Source: Caballeronia mineralivorans PML1(12) (GTDB taxonomy: Bacteria; Pseudomonadota; Gammaproteobacteria; Burkholderiales; Burkholderiaceae). Taken from it: a DNA stretch of 64,000 nt. Every line of letters starts with the position of its first letter. The first letter of the stretch is position 1. Made by a program: the position numbers and the translations under genes. The notes beneath the pieces are model-generated. The model saw only the letters and a list, made by a program, of their open reading frames with translations, was not told where the DNA came from and did not search any database. Where the stretch lies: assembly GCF_001028175.1 (NCBI RefSeq), contig NZ_AEJF01000116.1, forward strand, positions 1 through 64,000, written 5' to 3'. Of this stretch, positions 17,898 to 26,792 are shown one piece after another.

Positions 17898-18578
17898 ATG
17901 TCAGACAAGAGTTCAGAGAAAGACCGTCGGCGCCAGCCCACGACCGAGGCCGAAACCGCCCACAAAACCTCGCGGCGAAACTTCCTGAAGATTGGCGTTG
18001 TCAGTGCGACCGCAACTCCGTGGTTACGACCCGTCCAGGCAGCAACGTCCGGCAAGCAGCCGGTCATCACTGACACGGCAGTACTAGCCGCTGGCGAACA
18101 TCGGATCCGGCTTGACGTCAACGGTCAAACGCATACGCTTAATGTCCCCACGAACGCGATCTTGTTGGACGTCCTACGCGATCGCTTGCAGCTCACGGGT
18201 ACTAAAAAGGGCTGCGACCACGGTCAGTGCGGCGCCTGCACCGTTCATGTAAATGGCCATGCAATCAACTCATGCTTGTCCATAGCGGTACAGCACGACG
18301 GCGATCGGGTCACGACCGTTGAAGGCTTGGAGCGCAATGGTCAGCTTCATCCGGTTCAGGAAGCGTTCTGGGAACACGATGCTTACCAGTGCGGCTACTG
18401 TACGCCCGGGCAAATGATGAGCGCCGTCGCCATTTTGAGCGATCCCGACATTCCGTCCGATGATGAAAGCGTGCGTGAAGCAATGAGCGGCAACATTTGT
18501 CGATGCGCGGCTTATAAAAACATCCTCGCGGCGATTCAGGCCGCGCGCGCCAAGATGAAGGACCTGCCCAATGCGTGA
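17898..18578 (+). CDS. paoA: Aldehyde oxidoreductase, 2Fe-2S subunit (PaoA-like), Tat-exported
   Basis: The 226-residue protein has a twin-arginine signal (SRRNFLKIGVVSATATPW). It carries two [2Fe-2S] sites: a plant-ferredoxin type CDHGQCGACTVHVNGHAINSC and a C-terminal CGYCTPGQMM ... GNICRC. This is the electron-transfer subunit of xanthine-oxidase-type enzymes; the Tat signal on this subunit matches E. coli PaoA (YagT). It overlaps the next gene by eight bases. The complex would oxidise aldehydes in the periplasm. Confidence 0.88.
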   Translation: MSDKSSEKDRRRQPTTEAETAHKTSRRNFLKIGVVSATATPWLRPVQAATSGKQPVITDTAVLAAGEHRIRLDVNGQTHTLNVPTNAILLDVLRDRLQLTGTKKGCDHGQCGACTVHVNGHAINSCLSIAVQHDGDRVTTVEGLERNGQLHPVQEAFWEHDAYQCGYCTPGQMMSAVAILSDPDIPSDDESVREAMSGNICRCAAYKNILAAIQAARAKMKDLPNA

Positions 18579-19554
18579 CTTCACTTATGCTCGCGCCGAA
18601 TCCGCTAATCAAGCGGTTCTAGACCATGCTCGCGCGCCGGAAACGTCCTATCTTGCCGGCGGCACCTCACTGCTTGATCTGGTCAAACTGGACGTAATGC
18701 GCCCGAACCAACTGGTCGACATCAACCGTCTTCCGCTCAAACAGATTGAAACGCTGCCGGATGGACGCCTGCGGATTGGTGCGCTGGTGACCAACACCGA
18801 ACTTGCACGGCATCCTCTCGTGCGAACCCGCTACCCGGTGCTCTCGGAGGCGCTGCTGGCTGGCGCATCGACACAACTTCGCAATAAGGCAACGACCGCC
18901 GGCAATGTGATGCAGCGCGTGCGTTGCAGCTATTTCCGGGACGGCCTTTCAGTGTGCAACAAGCGCAACCCTGGATCGGGTTGCGCGGCCATTGGCGGAC
19001 ACAACCGCAGCGTTCACGCGGTGCTTGGCACCAGTGAGGACTGCATCGCCACCCATCCGTCCGACATGTGCGTCGCGATGACAGCAATTGGCGCACAAGT
19101 GACCGTGCAGGGACCTGGTAGCGCGCGCGATATCGATTTTGCGGATTTTCACCTGTTGCCGCGGGATACGCCCTGGAAGGAGCATGCATTGCGTGCGCAC
19201 GAGCTTATTACCCACGTCACGCTGGATGCGCCGCTCGCAGGCAGTCGATCGGGTTACCTCAAGCTTCGCGACCGTGCCTCCTATCAATTCGCGTTGGCAT
19301 CAAGCGCAGTCATCGTCGTGCTTGATGGACAACGCGTTCGGGAGGTACGCATCGCCCTTGGTGGTGTAGGCACCAAGCCATGGCGTGCTCGGGACGCCGA
19401 GGTCGCATTGATAGGGCAAAACGCATCGCCGGAGGCTTTTGAGCGCGCGGCAGGCGTTGCGTTCCAGGACGCCCGCCCGTACACCCAGAACGCGTACAAA
19501 GTGCCGCTCGGGCGGCAAGCTATTGTCCGCAATCTTCGTGATCTGACCGCGTAG
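18571..19554 (+). CDS. paoB: Aldehyde oxidoreductase, FAD subunit (PaoB-like)
   Basis: The 327-residue protein has the FAD-binding motif YLAGGTSLLDL and the N-G-rich loop ATTAGNVMQRVRC. A Cys cluster (RCSYFRDGLSVCNKRNPGSGC) corresponds to the extra [4Fe-4S] site of PaoB and 4-hydroxybenzoyl-CoA reductase. It sits between the 2Fe-2S and molybdenum subunits in the standard order, eight bases overlapping on one side and 8 bp apart on the other. Confidence 0.87.
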   Translation: MRDFTYARAESANQAVLDHARAPETSYLAGGTSLLDLVKLDVMRPNQLVDINRLPLKQIETLPDGRLRIGALVTNTELARHPLVRTRYPVLSEALLAGASTQLRNKATTAGNVMQRVRCSYFRDGLSVCNKRNPGSGCAAIGGHNRSVHAVLGTSEDCIATHPSDMCVAMTAIGAQVTVQGPGSARDIDFADFHLLPRDTPWKEHALRAHELITHVTLDAPLAGSRSGYLKLRDRASYQFALASSAVIVVLDGQRVREVRIALGGVGTKPWRARDAEVALIGQNASPEAFERAAGVAFQDARPYTQNAYKVPLGRQAIVRNLRDLTA

Positions 19555-19562
19555 GGGAATGT

Positions 19563-21791
19563 ATGGCTGAGCAGTTTATTGGAGTTCCGCACAAACGTGT
19601 CGAAGGACGGCTCAAGGTCAACGGCACGGCGCGCTATGCAGCCGACCATCCCGTCAACGGCATGTTGTTCGCTTACGGTGTCTATAGCACGATCGCCAGC
19701 GGGCGCATCCTGGCAATTCACGATGAAGCTGCTCGGCGCATGCCAGGTGTTGCGGGTGTGTTTCACCACAAGAACGTCTTCGAGCTGCATCGTGCGCCCA
19801 AGACGCAAGTGGATCTTGGCGAGATCCTGTCCTGGCGAATCATGGAAGAACATCGTCTGCCTTTCGAGGACGACAATATTTACTATCCCGGTCAGTTCGT
19901 TGCGTTGGTCGTTGCTGACACGTTTGAGCACGCCCGAGCCGCCGCACACAACGTCAAGGTGGACTATACCGAGCGTGCTTCAATTAAAAGCCTTGCCGAA
20001 GGGCTCGCCGCGAACGGGTCCCGCAAAGGCGGTGGCCATTCTCGCGGCGATCCAGAACTGGCCCTCAGGACGGGCGAGCATCGCATCGACGCGATCTATA
20101 CAACCCCCGTCGAAACCCACAATCCGATGGAAATGCATGCAACGACAGCATACTGGCAGTCGGGGCGCCTGATTGTGTACGAGTCGAGTCAAGCTGTGGT
20201 CAACCACCGTAATGTGCTTGCCGATGTCTTTGACCTTACGCCTGATCAAGTCGAGGTTCGCGCACCTTTTATCGGCTCTGGTTTTGGCAGCAAGCTATGG
20301 ACATGGCCGCATTCGATCGCGACCTGCGCAGTCGCGCGCTTGGTCAACAGGCCGGTTCAGTTGGTCGTGCCTCGTGCTCAGATGTTCACAACCGTCGGGC
20401 ACCGGCCAGAAACGCGGCAACACGTGCGTCTCGCGACAGACACCGCAGGCAAACTCATGGCAATCAGTCACGAGTCATACAACAGCACGTCTACCATTGA
20501 GGAATTCACTGAAACATGCGGTGACATGACCAAGAGCCTGTACTCATGCCCGAATGTCTTGATGAGTAACAACAACAGTGCAGTAAATCGCGGCACACCC
20601 ACATCAATGAGAGCGCCAGGCGCAGCGCCGGGTCTCTTTGCGTTGGAGTCGGCTATCGATGAAATGGCTTTGTCGATCGGGATGGATCCGTTGGCATTTC
20701 GCCAGTTGAACGTGTCGGTGAAAGACGAAAGTACGGGCTTGCCGTGGTCGAGTAACCATCTACAAGAAGCGATGGCCCATGCCGCCGAGCGGTTTGGCTG
20801 GAAGCAGCGCAATCCGCAAATCGGAGCGATGCGTGAAGGCGACACTATCATCGGATACGGCATGGCCGCGTGTAACTGGGAGGCGTTCCGCGTCGCTTCG
20901 GACGCCCGCGTCACCTTGCGCGTCAACGGGTCCGCACTGGTGCAGTGCGGCTTGCAAGATATCGGGACCGGCACTTACACCGTGTTCGCTCAGACCGTGA
21001 GCCAGCTGACGGGCTTGCCGTTGGAGCGTGTCGAGGTCGAGTTGGGAAGCTCGTCGTTTCCTCCCGGTCCGGTATCCGGGGGCTCATGGGCCACAGCGAG
21101 CGGCATGGCGGCGGTCGCCGGTGCCACGCGCGCAGCGTTAAAGCGCATCAAGCAATATGCAGTGGCTGAATCCGGACCATTCGCCGGCGCATCTCTGGAT
21201 TCCATTGGCGTAGAGAGCGGGAATTTAACTTTTGGTGCACGACGGGTTTCGTTCGCCGACGTCTTGAACAGTCAACGGCTGGCCCGCGCCGAGGGCTCGT
21301 TCCACAGCGAAGGCGTCGACATGACAAAGTATTCCTTCCGCTCGTTTGGCGCGCACTTCGTCGAAGTACGTTGGGACCCCGGCATTTCCCGGCTGCGCGT
21401 GGCAAGGGTGGTCAGCGCGATTGATGTCGGCAAGGTGATCAATCCGCTGGCCGCGCGCAATCAGGTGGAAGGCGGGATCGTGATGGGGATTGGTATGGCC
21501 ATGTTCGAGGCGGCCGAATACGATGCCCGTGACGGATTACCGGTAAACAATAACTACGCGGAATATATGGTCCCGGTACATGCTGACCAACCTGAGGTCG
21601 ACGTCATATTGCTCGATTACCCCGACTATCAGCTTAGCGAATTCGGCGCTCGCGGAATTGGCGAAATTGGCGTAACAGGGCTTGCTGCTGCAATTGCCAA
21701 CGCGGTCTATCACGCCACAGGCAAGCGGATTCGAAGCCTTCCCATCACGCTCGACAAGCTCATGGATGATGTACCGGCGGTTTCGACCTGA
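19563..21791 (+). CDS. paoC: Aldehyde oxidoreductase, molybdenum-binding subunit (PaoC-like)
   Basis: The 742-residue protein matches the size of PaoC (YagR). It has the N-terminal hammerhead region (GTARYAADHPV), molybdopterin-binding stretches (PFIGSGFGSK; TSMRAPGAAPG) and the C-terminal FGARGIGEIG containing the catalytic Glu. It would oxidise aldehydes, often aromatic ones, to carboxylic acids. No PaoD/XdhC-type cofactor-insertion chaperone gene is adjacent, so maturation would need one elsewhere. A hairpin 40 bp after the stop probably ends the transcript. Confidence 0.88.
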   Translation: MAEQFIGVPHKRVEGRLKVNGTARYAADHPVNGMLFAYGVYSTIASGRILAIHDEAARRMPGVAGVFHHKNVFELHRAPKTQVDLGEILSWRIMEEHRLPFEDDNIYYPGQFVALVVADTFEHARAAAHNVKVDYTERASIKSLAEGLAANGSRKGGGHSRGDPELALRTGEHRIDAIYTTPVETHNPMEMHATTAYWQSGRLIVYESSQAVVNHRNVLADVFDLTPDQVEVRAPFIGSGFGSKLWTWPHSIATCAVARLVNRPVQLVVPRAQMFTTVGHRPETRQHVRLATDTAGKLMAISHESYNSTSTIEEFTETCGDMTKSLYSCPNVLMSNNNSAVNRGTPTSMRAPGAAPGLFALESAIDEMALSIGMDPLAFRQLNVSVKDESTGLPWSSNHLQEAMAHAAERFGWKQRNPQIGAMREGDTIIGYGMAACNWEAFRVASDARVTLRVNGSALVQCGLQDIGTGTYTVFAQTVSQLTGLPLERVEVELGSSSFPPGPVSGGSWATASGMAAVAGATRAALKRIKQYAVAESGPFAGASLDSIGVESGNLTFGARRVSFADVLNSQRLARAEGSFHSEGVDMTKYSFRSFGAHFVEVRWDPGISRLRVARVVSAIDVGKVINPLAARNQVEGGIVMGIGMAMFEAAEYDARDGLPVNNNYAEYMVPVHADQPEVDVILLDYPDYQLSEFGARGIGEIGVTGLAAAIANAVYHATGKRIRSLPITLDKLMDDVPAVST

Positions 21792-21831
21792 GCATTTCTA
21801 CTTCGATAGGCAGAACCCCTTGATTGCACAG

Positions 21832-21858
21832 TGGCCGGGACGCTTCTTTCTCCGGCCA
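21832..21858 (+). terminator. Hairpin after the aldehyde oxidoreductase operon
   Basis: TGGCCGG and CCGGCCA pair perfectly around a 13-base pyrimidine-rich loop, followed by TTAAGT. It is the likely transcription end for the three-gene operon, although the U-tract is weak. Confidence 0.45.
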
Positions 21859-22102
21859 TTAAGTCTCAGTCGATTAGCGGCCGTCATTCGAGGGTTCCCA
21901 ACTCCACGATCAGGCGGTCCGGAAATATAAAGATTCGTCGCTTTAGGCAATGAATACCACGATCCATGTAGCCAATTCGACCAGCGGCCCGACACACGTA
22001 GCTTGCATTGAAAGGGCCTGCACAGTGACCTGTCCGGAAGGCCGCATTTGCCACCACCTGTCGCACGTTCGCAATTACGAAACCATGAAAAAGGAGAAAC
22101 AC

Positions 22103-22945
22103 ATGACTGACAAAACAGTTTGGGTCATCACCGGCGCTGGCCGTGGATTGGGCTTAGACATCGCCAGGGCGGCGCTCGTAGCTGGCCACGCTGTCGTGGC
22201 CACCGGCCGTGACCCTAAAAAAGTCACGGCGGCAATCGGCGAGCACGACGACTTGCTGGTCACCACGCTCGACGTTACCCGTCCCGAGGACGCCCAGACT
22301 GCGGTCGAGGCCGCCATCGGCAAGTTCGGACGGGTTGATGTGCTGGTCAACAATGCGGGCGACTTCCACGCGGGTTTCTTCGAGGAGCTCACCCCAGAAC
22401 AAATCCGCGCTCAGATCGAGACACTGCTGTTTGGTCCGATGAACGTCGCGCGCGCCGTGCTGCCCGTGATGCGTAAGCAGCGCTCTGGCCTGCTGCTCAC
22501 TATTTCCTCGACAGCCGGCATCTCGGGCGGAATGTTTTGCACGGCGTATGCTGCTGCAAAGTTTGGCATCGAGGGATGGATCGAGTCGCTCGCGCCAGAG
22601 ATTGCGCCCTTCGGCATCCGCACGATGCTTGTCGAACCCGGCTTCTTCCGGACCGAATTGCTGACCGCGGATTCCACCACATACGCACAGCCCGCTATCG
22701 ACGACTACGCCGAGCGCACGAAGGAAACCATCACTGCCTGGAGTGGGATGGACGGCAAGCAGGGTGGCGACCCCGCCAAGCTCGCAATTGCAATCGTTCA
22801 GCTTGCCGGACTCGACGAGCCGCCAACACGTTTCGCCGCCGGCGCCGACGCCGTACAGACCTTCGAGGCCAAGGGCAAGACTTTGCTCGCCCAGGCCGAA
22901 GCCCACCGCAAGCTGTCTTCCTCCCTCGCCCACCACGACGCCTGA
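22103..22945 (+). CDS. Short-chain dehydrogenase/reductase (SDR)
   Basis: The 280-residue protein has TGAGRGLG for cofactor binding, NNAG, the ISST serine region and YAAAK as the catalytic Tyr-x3-Lys. AAAAAGGAG precedes the ATG at 22103, so the longer frame from 21950 is not used. It is a paralogue of the SDR at 12586-13404. A truncated SDR start follows 37 bp downstream. Confidence 0.88.
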   Translation: MTDKTVWVITGAGRGLGLDIARAALVAGHAVVATGRDPKKVTAAIGEHDDLLVTTLDVTRPEDAQTAVEAAIGKFGRVDVLVNNAGDFHAGFFEELTPEQIRAQIETLLFGPMNVARAVLPVMRKQRSGLLLTISSTAGISGGMFCTAYAAAKFGIEGWIESLAPEIAPFGIRTMLVEPGFFRTELLTADSTTYAQPAIDDYAERTKETITAWSGMDGKQGGDPAKLAIAIVQLAGLDEPPTRFAAGADAVQTFEAKGKTLLAQAEAHRKLSSSLAHHDA

Positions 22946-22982
22946 CCTCTCCTCCTCAGCTCAAAGCACACAGGACGTACCC

Positions 22983-23060
22983 ATGACATGGCCACTCACC
23001 GGTGCCGTCGCACTCGTCACCGGGGCGAGTAGCGGAATCGCCCACGCCGCGCGTCCGTGA
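22983..23060 (+). pseudogene. Truncated N-terminus of another SDR
   Basis: The frame MTWPLTGAVALVTGASSGIA... keeps the SDR cofactor motif TGASSGI, then ends after 25 residues. ACAGG lies upstream. The rest of the gene is missing, so this is a deletion remnant directly behind an intact SDR. Confidence 0.55.
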
Positions 23061-23174
23061 GCGAGTTGTGGATCATGCCGACCGACCAGGCCTAGCCAAC
23101 GCAATGACAAGATAAATTATTCAGTCAAACCATTGGCTTGGTGAAATATCGTCAATTTCAGAGAGGCCCTAAAA

Positions 23175-23552
23175 ATGAAGAAACACATTGTCGGCATGAC
23201 CGCCGCCATTGCATTGGCTCTTGCGGCGGTGGTTCATGCGCAGAGTGTGCAGGCGCCTGGCTACATGATTGCCAACTACACGATCAAGGACCAGGCAGGC
23301 TTCAAGAAATACATGGAAGCAGCCGGATCGCTGGCTCCTAAATATGGCGGCAAGATCATTGTCTTTAACCTCAATGCGACCGCAGTAGAGGGCAGACCAA
23401 AGTCAGTGATGGCCATTGCCGAGTTCCCGAGCTTGGCCGACGCCCAGCGGTTCTACAACTCACCGGAATATACGGCCGCAAGGAAATTCCGCATCGAGTC
23501 AACTGAAGGGTCGGTAATTATCACTGAAGGATTCGGTCCTCCGAAGCAGTAA
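23175..23552 (+). CDS. DUF1330 protein with signal peptide
   Basis: The 125-residue protein has a signal peptide (MKKHIVGMTAAIALALAAVV-HAQ). The mature domain is of the DUF1330 type (YMIANYTIKDQAGFKKYMEA, then MAIAEFPSLADAQRFYNSPE, YTAARKFR), with a ferredoxin-like fold. DUF1330 proteins are usually cytoplasmic, so a periplasmic version is somewhat unusual. The function is unknown. GAGAGG lies upstream. Confidence 0.85.
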   Translation: MKKHIVGMTAAIALALAAVVHAQSVQAPGYMIANYTIKDQAGFKKYMEAAGSLAPKYGGKIIVFNLNATAVEGRPKSVMAIAEFPSLADAQRFYNSPEYTAARKFRIESTEGSVIITEGFGPPKQ

Positions 23553-24065
23553 CAATGAAATGAGGCAATGACGTGCGCCGTTGAATGACCGGTTCGGGTC
23601 TCGAAAGCGGTCCTCGAACGGTGTGTGATTGACTGACCGTTCAGGTTCGGGAGTGTGAGTTCGCTGATGCAGGAAGCTGCCGTTCGGCTGCTCGATGCTG
23701 TCTACGTCAGCAATCCGCCGCATTGCTGACGTAGAACCCAGGCCACCTCAACGTCTGTTAAGGCCGATGACGCGACGCAGGCCATCGGCGGTCGAATGGC
23801 CGTTGACGGAGCGAAGCAGTCGCACGAATGGTTAAAGGTCGGCCGCGAAGAATGTCTCTTGGCCGTAACCCGGTCCGATGTCGAACAGCCGAAGTCGGAC
23901 CCACAAGAGACGACCCGTTTTCTCTTTGAGAGACGTTCGATGTCTCTGACCTCCAGTCTTTGGCCAACCAGCCGATATAAGGTGCGGGATCGCAGGCAAC
24001 CGAAGGCGCGGTGCCAACTTCTCCTTGGGGGACTAACTAGGGCCATGGATATTCAACGGCTCAAT
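23553..24065. other. Gene-free DNA with a long perfect hairpin
   Basis: No protein-like frame is seen on either strand. The stretch holds the 35-base inverted repeat at 23701-23735. It also contains TTGAATGAC followed by a G-rich segment, a motif that recurs in the other gene-free region near 1963, hinting at decayed copies of one non-coding repeat. Confidence 0.35.
23701..23735. repeat. Perfect 14-bp inverted repeat
   Basis: TCTACGTCAGCAAT (23701-23714) and its exact reverse complement (23722-23735) flank the 7-base loop CCGCCGC. It lies about 150 bp after the DUF1330 stop with no U-tract. It may be a terminator, a REP-like unit or the end of a mobile element. Confidence 0.7.
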
Positions 24066-24111
24066 ATGCAATTTCACGTTCGCCATCACGTGTGCCATTG
24101 TTGGCAGCGCG

Positions 24112-24474
24112 TTGTTGCCAATTTCGTCGGAAGCACAACAGGTTCAGTCTGGGTTGAATCCGTCTGAAGCCCGTCTGGTTAACGATCATGTCGAGACCGA
24201 GCGAATTCGCGCGAGATGGGAAACGGAGCTCATCCAGCTTGGAATGACGGGGCGCCTTTCGCATTGTCGGCTAATGCTCCAAGCCTTATATGAAGACACG
24301 AAGGACGAAAGCTACGGCGCCGCGTGCAGTTTCGAAGGTGGTAACCGATCACGTGAAATATTGATCTGCGATGACACTCTCATCGGCCGCCTCGCCATCA
24401 GGGCCTGGGGTTACGTAGCGTCTGAATCCGACGTGTTAAGCTCCACGAAAACGAACTACCCGGCGGGCGTGTGA
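24112..24474 (+). CDS. Hypothetical protein, probably secreted but with a disrupted start
   Basis: The frame from a TTG at 24112 gives 120 residues (ARLVNDHVETERIRARWETE, ILICDDTLIGRLAIRAWGYV). The same frame continues upstream as NFTFAITCAIVGSALLPISS-EAQ, a textbook signal peptide, but it has no in-frame ATG, GTG or TTG before the stop at 24034-24036. An ATG at 24066-24068 would fit exactly if the single C at 24069 were removed. So either the gene carries a one-base insertion right after its start codon or this is a sequencing error. The protein is not recognised. Confidence 0.4.
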   Translation: MLPISSEAQQVQSGLNPSEARLVNDHVETERIRARWETELIQLGMTGRLSHCRLMLQALYEDTKDESYGAACSFEGGNRSREILICDDTLIGRLAIRAWGYVASESDVLSSTKTNYPAGV

Positions 24475-25058
24475 AGGCGCCAACAGCTCCACGTTCGTCT
24501 TCTGGGCGAATTGGTCAGCTTGAGTCCATTGCTGTCACTCTCATCGGCGGCGTACGACGGAAAACCACTGGTTCATCGGCCGATTGCCGACCGTTTGCCA
24601 CTGCAGCAAGTACTGGTTGCGTACGTCGCCAGACGACCACTCTCCCGTGCTGCTCGAGGTTTCATTTTAGAAGCCCAGGAGTGGTTCTCGTCAAATGGTG
24701 GAGACACGGGGCGTGTCCAGCATGCCGGCTGAGTGAATCAGAAACGTTCGTAGGGCTATATCGCCGCGCTGATATGACTCCCCGTGTCAACAAGGATCGG
24801 TTTTGAGGGCTTTCTTCATAGTCGATTCTTGAATTTCCTGAGGGCGGCGTAGCAGTAAGTCTCGACGGTGGATCAGGGTGATATTCGCGGGTTGGTTGCC
24901 GCATTACGGAGGTCTACATGAACGTCCCCCGTTTGCGGAGGTTAATGCCGACGCTGGACATCGTCCGTTTTGCGTCACAGCTATTTCACCTACGACATCG
25001 AACAACCTGATACCGTCCCGGGCAATACTCGCAGACCGAGGGAAGCGACCAACGTCAG
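24475..25058. other. Gene-free DNA between the hypothetical gene and the permease
   Basis: I see no supported gene, RNA or repeat. Open frames here have skewed Arg/Ser/Thr-rich composition typical of shadows. Confidence 0.35.
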
Positions 25059-26750
25059 TCAGCCCGCGAGAAAATGCGCACCGGCTACAACGACCACGCC
25101 GGCAATGAGCGTCACATACGGCCAGACGCCCGCCCTCTTCTGCACATCCGTATCACCAAGCCCCATATCGTCTGTCATCGCGGTGGGAAATTGCCCCTTA
25201 TCGGTGACGTAGTGCCGCCAGACAAAAACCGGCACGATCAACGCAGCGAACACGATCCCTGAGACCAGCGTCCCTTTTCCCCACGTATCGGCACCCAGCC
25301 CCATAAGGGCGAGATTGACGAAAGACAGGATCGTGCCGGCCACGAGCAGCCATGTGGAAGCGCGGAACGGTCTCGACCAGCTTGCTCGATCGAAACGATG
25401 AATCCACGTCGCGTTCAGATTGAGGAAATTGAAAATGATGTATCCGACGTTCGACATCGCGAGCACGAACACATAGTCGGACATCAGCAAAAGGACAAGG
25501 TTGAATCCAAGGTCGGTCCACATGGCGCGCGTAGGTGCGCCATTGGCATTCACTCGTCCGAGGTACTTGGGCAGCCAGCCGTCCACAGAGGCCTGATAGA
25601 GGGTGCGAGAGGAACCCGCCATCGATGTCATGATCGCCAGCACGAGTGCGAGCACAAGCATGGCCATAAGAACGTGTTCAACGAGCGCACCGCCATGCAC
25701 GATACTTCCCATTGCCTGCGCCACGCCCATGCCACTATAGATGCCCGGCGAAAGGATCCCATCGTAGACGGCAGCTTGCGTGACTGCGCCGGAAGCGTCC
25801 TTGACCTCGGGCGTCACGAGTTGACCCAGCCCCAGGGCGCCTTGAAATGCCAGCGGCACGAGCGTAAAGAACACGATGCACAGCAAGCCGGAATAGATGA
25901 TCGCCTTGACCGTATCGCGCCGCGGATCGCGAAACTCTCGCGTATAGCAGACGGCAGTTTCGAAGCCATAGGTCGACCATGCCGCGATAAACAGCCCGCC
26001 CGCCATCAGGGTGACGCCGCTCATGTCCCAGGCGCCGTCGATGACCTTGCCCGCTGCGTCCTTCGCGAGCGGATAAAGCGGAAACAGGTGCTGTGCCGGC
26101 AAGTCGCCCGTGAAGATCGGGTAAAGACCCACCAGCAGCAGCGGCAGCAGCGCTGCAATCGCCAGGATCATCTGGATTCGTGCAGCCTGCAGGATGCCTC
26201 GGTGCTGGATGGCGAACGTGATCAGCAGGATCGCGGCTCCAAGTATGAACGTCGCGTTGATCCGCAGGCTCAGTCCGCTCGCCATCCAGCCCAGGTTCAC
26301 CAATGTCAGCTGCCACGTATTCACCAGCGAATCCGGCGGGAACAGCATGTTGAGAATGTAGCCGCCTGCAAGGCCTGAACCAATCGCCAGCACCGGCGAC
26401 CACGCGAACCAGTTGCACCACACTGAAAGCGGTGCAAGCAGCTTGCCATAACGCACCCATGCAATTGCTCCGTACACCGACGCACCACCGGATTTGTGCG
26501 GGAATAGCCCGGCGATCTCGGCATAGGAGAACGACTGGATGAACCCGAACATGATCGAGATCACCCAGATCAGCCACGATGGCTTGCCGACCGTCGCCGC
26601 TATCGAGCCGATCGAAAACAGCACCAGCGCGGGTACCCCGCTAGCGACCCAGAATGCGCCGACCCAACTAATTTTCCGGTGTAGCATCGGCGGTGCGCCA
26701 GCCAGATCCCCAAGAACACCCGGCGATCCCATTTCGTTCGTCACGCTCAT
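25059..26750 (-). CDS. APC-superfamily amino acid/amine permease
   Basis: The 563-residue inner-membrane protein has about 12 transmembrane segments and the APC start region (KISWVGAFWVASGVPALVLF, then EIAGLFPHKSGGASVYGA). APC carriers import amino acids, amines or betaines. GGAGAG precedes the ATG at 26750. The GcvT-like gene lies 42 bp upstream on the same strand, so the two form one unit, and the permease probably imports the N-methylated substrate of the module. Confidence 0.87.
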   Translation of the reverse strand: MSVTNEMGSPGVLGDLAGAPPMLHRKISWVGAFWVASGVPALVLFSIGSIAATVGKPSWLIWVISIMFGFIQSFSYAEIAGLFPHKSGGASVYGAIAWVRYGKLLAPLSVWCNWFAWSPVLAIGSGLAGGYILNMLFPPDSLVNTWQLTLVNLGWMASGLSLRINATFILGAAILLITFAIQHRGILQAARIQMILAIAALLPLLLVGLYPIFTGDLPAQHLFPLYPLAKDAAGKVIDGAWDMSGVTLMAGGLFIAAWSTYGFETAVCYTREFRDPRRDTVKAIIYSGLLCIVFFTLVPLAFQGALGLGQLVTPEVKDASGAVTQAAVYDGILSPGIYSGMGVAQAMGSIVHGGALVEHVLMAMLVLALVLAIMTSMAGSSRTLYQASVDGWLPKYLGRVNANGAPTRAMWTDLGFNLVLLLMSDYVFVLAMSNVGYIIFNFLNLNATWIHRFDRASWSRPFRASTWLLVAGTILSFVNLALMGLGADTWGKGTLVSGIVFAALIVPVFVWRHYVTDKGQFPTAMTDDMGLGDTDVQKRAGVWPYVTLIAGVVVVAGAHFLAG

Positions 26751-26792
26751 GTCACTCTCCGTTCGGTAGCAGGAATACTTCAATCGCAGGGC

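Noticed and set aside
21950..22102. Upstream extension of the SDR
   Set aside because: The extension is Cys/His-rich and non-conserved, while AAAAAGGAG directly precedes the ATG at 22103.
24662..24904. 80-residue minus-strand frame
   Set aside because: It has Ser/Arg/Thr-rich composition, no ribosome binding site and no family pattern.
25398..26378. 326-residue plus-strand frame
   Set aside because: It is antisense to the APC permease; its His/Arg-rich, Gln-rich composition is typical of a shadow of a membrane protein gene.
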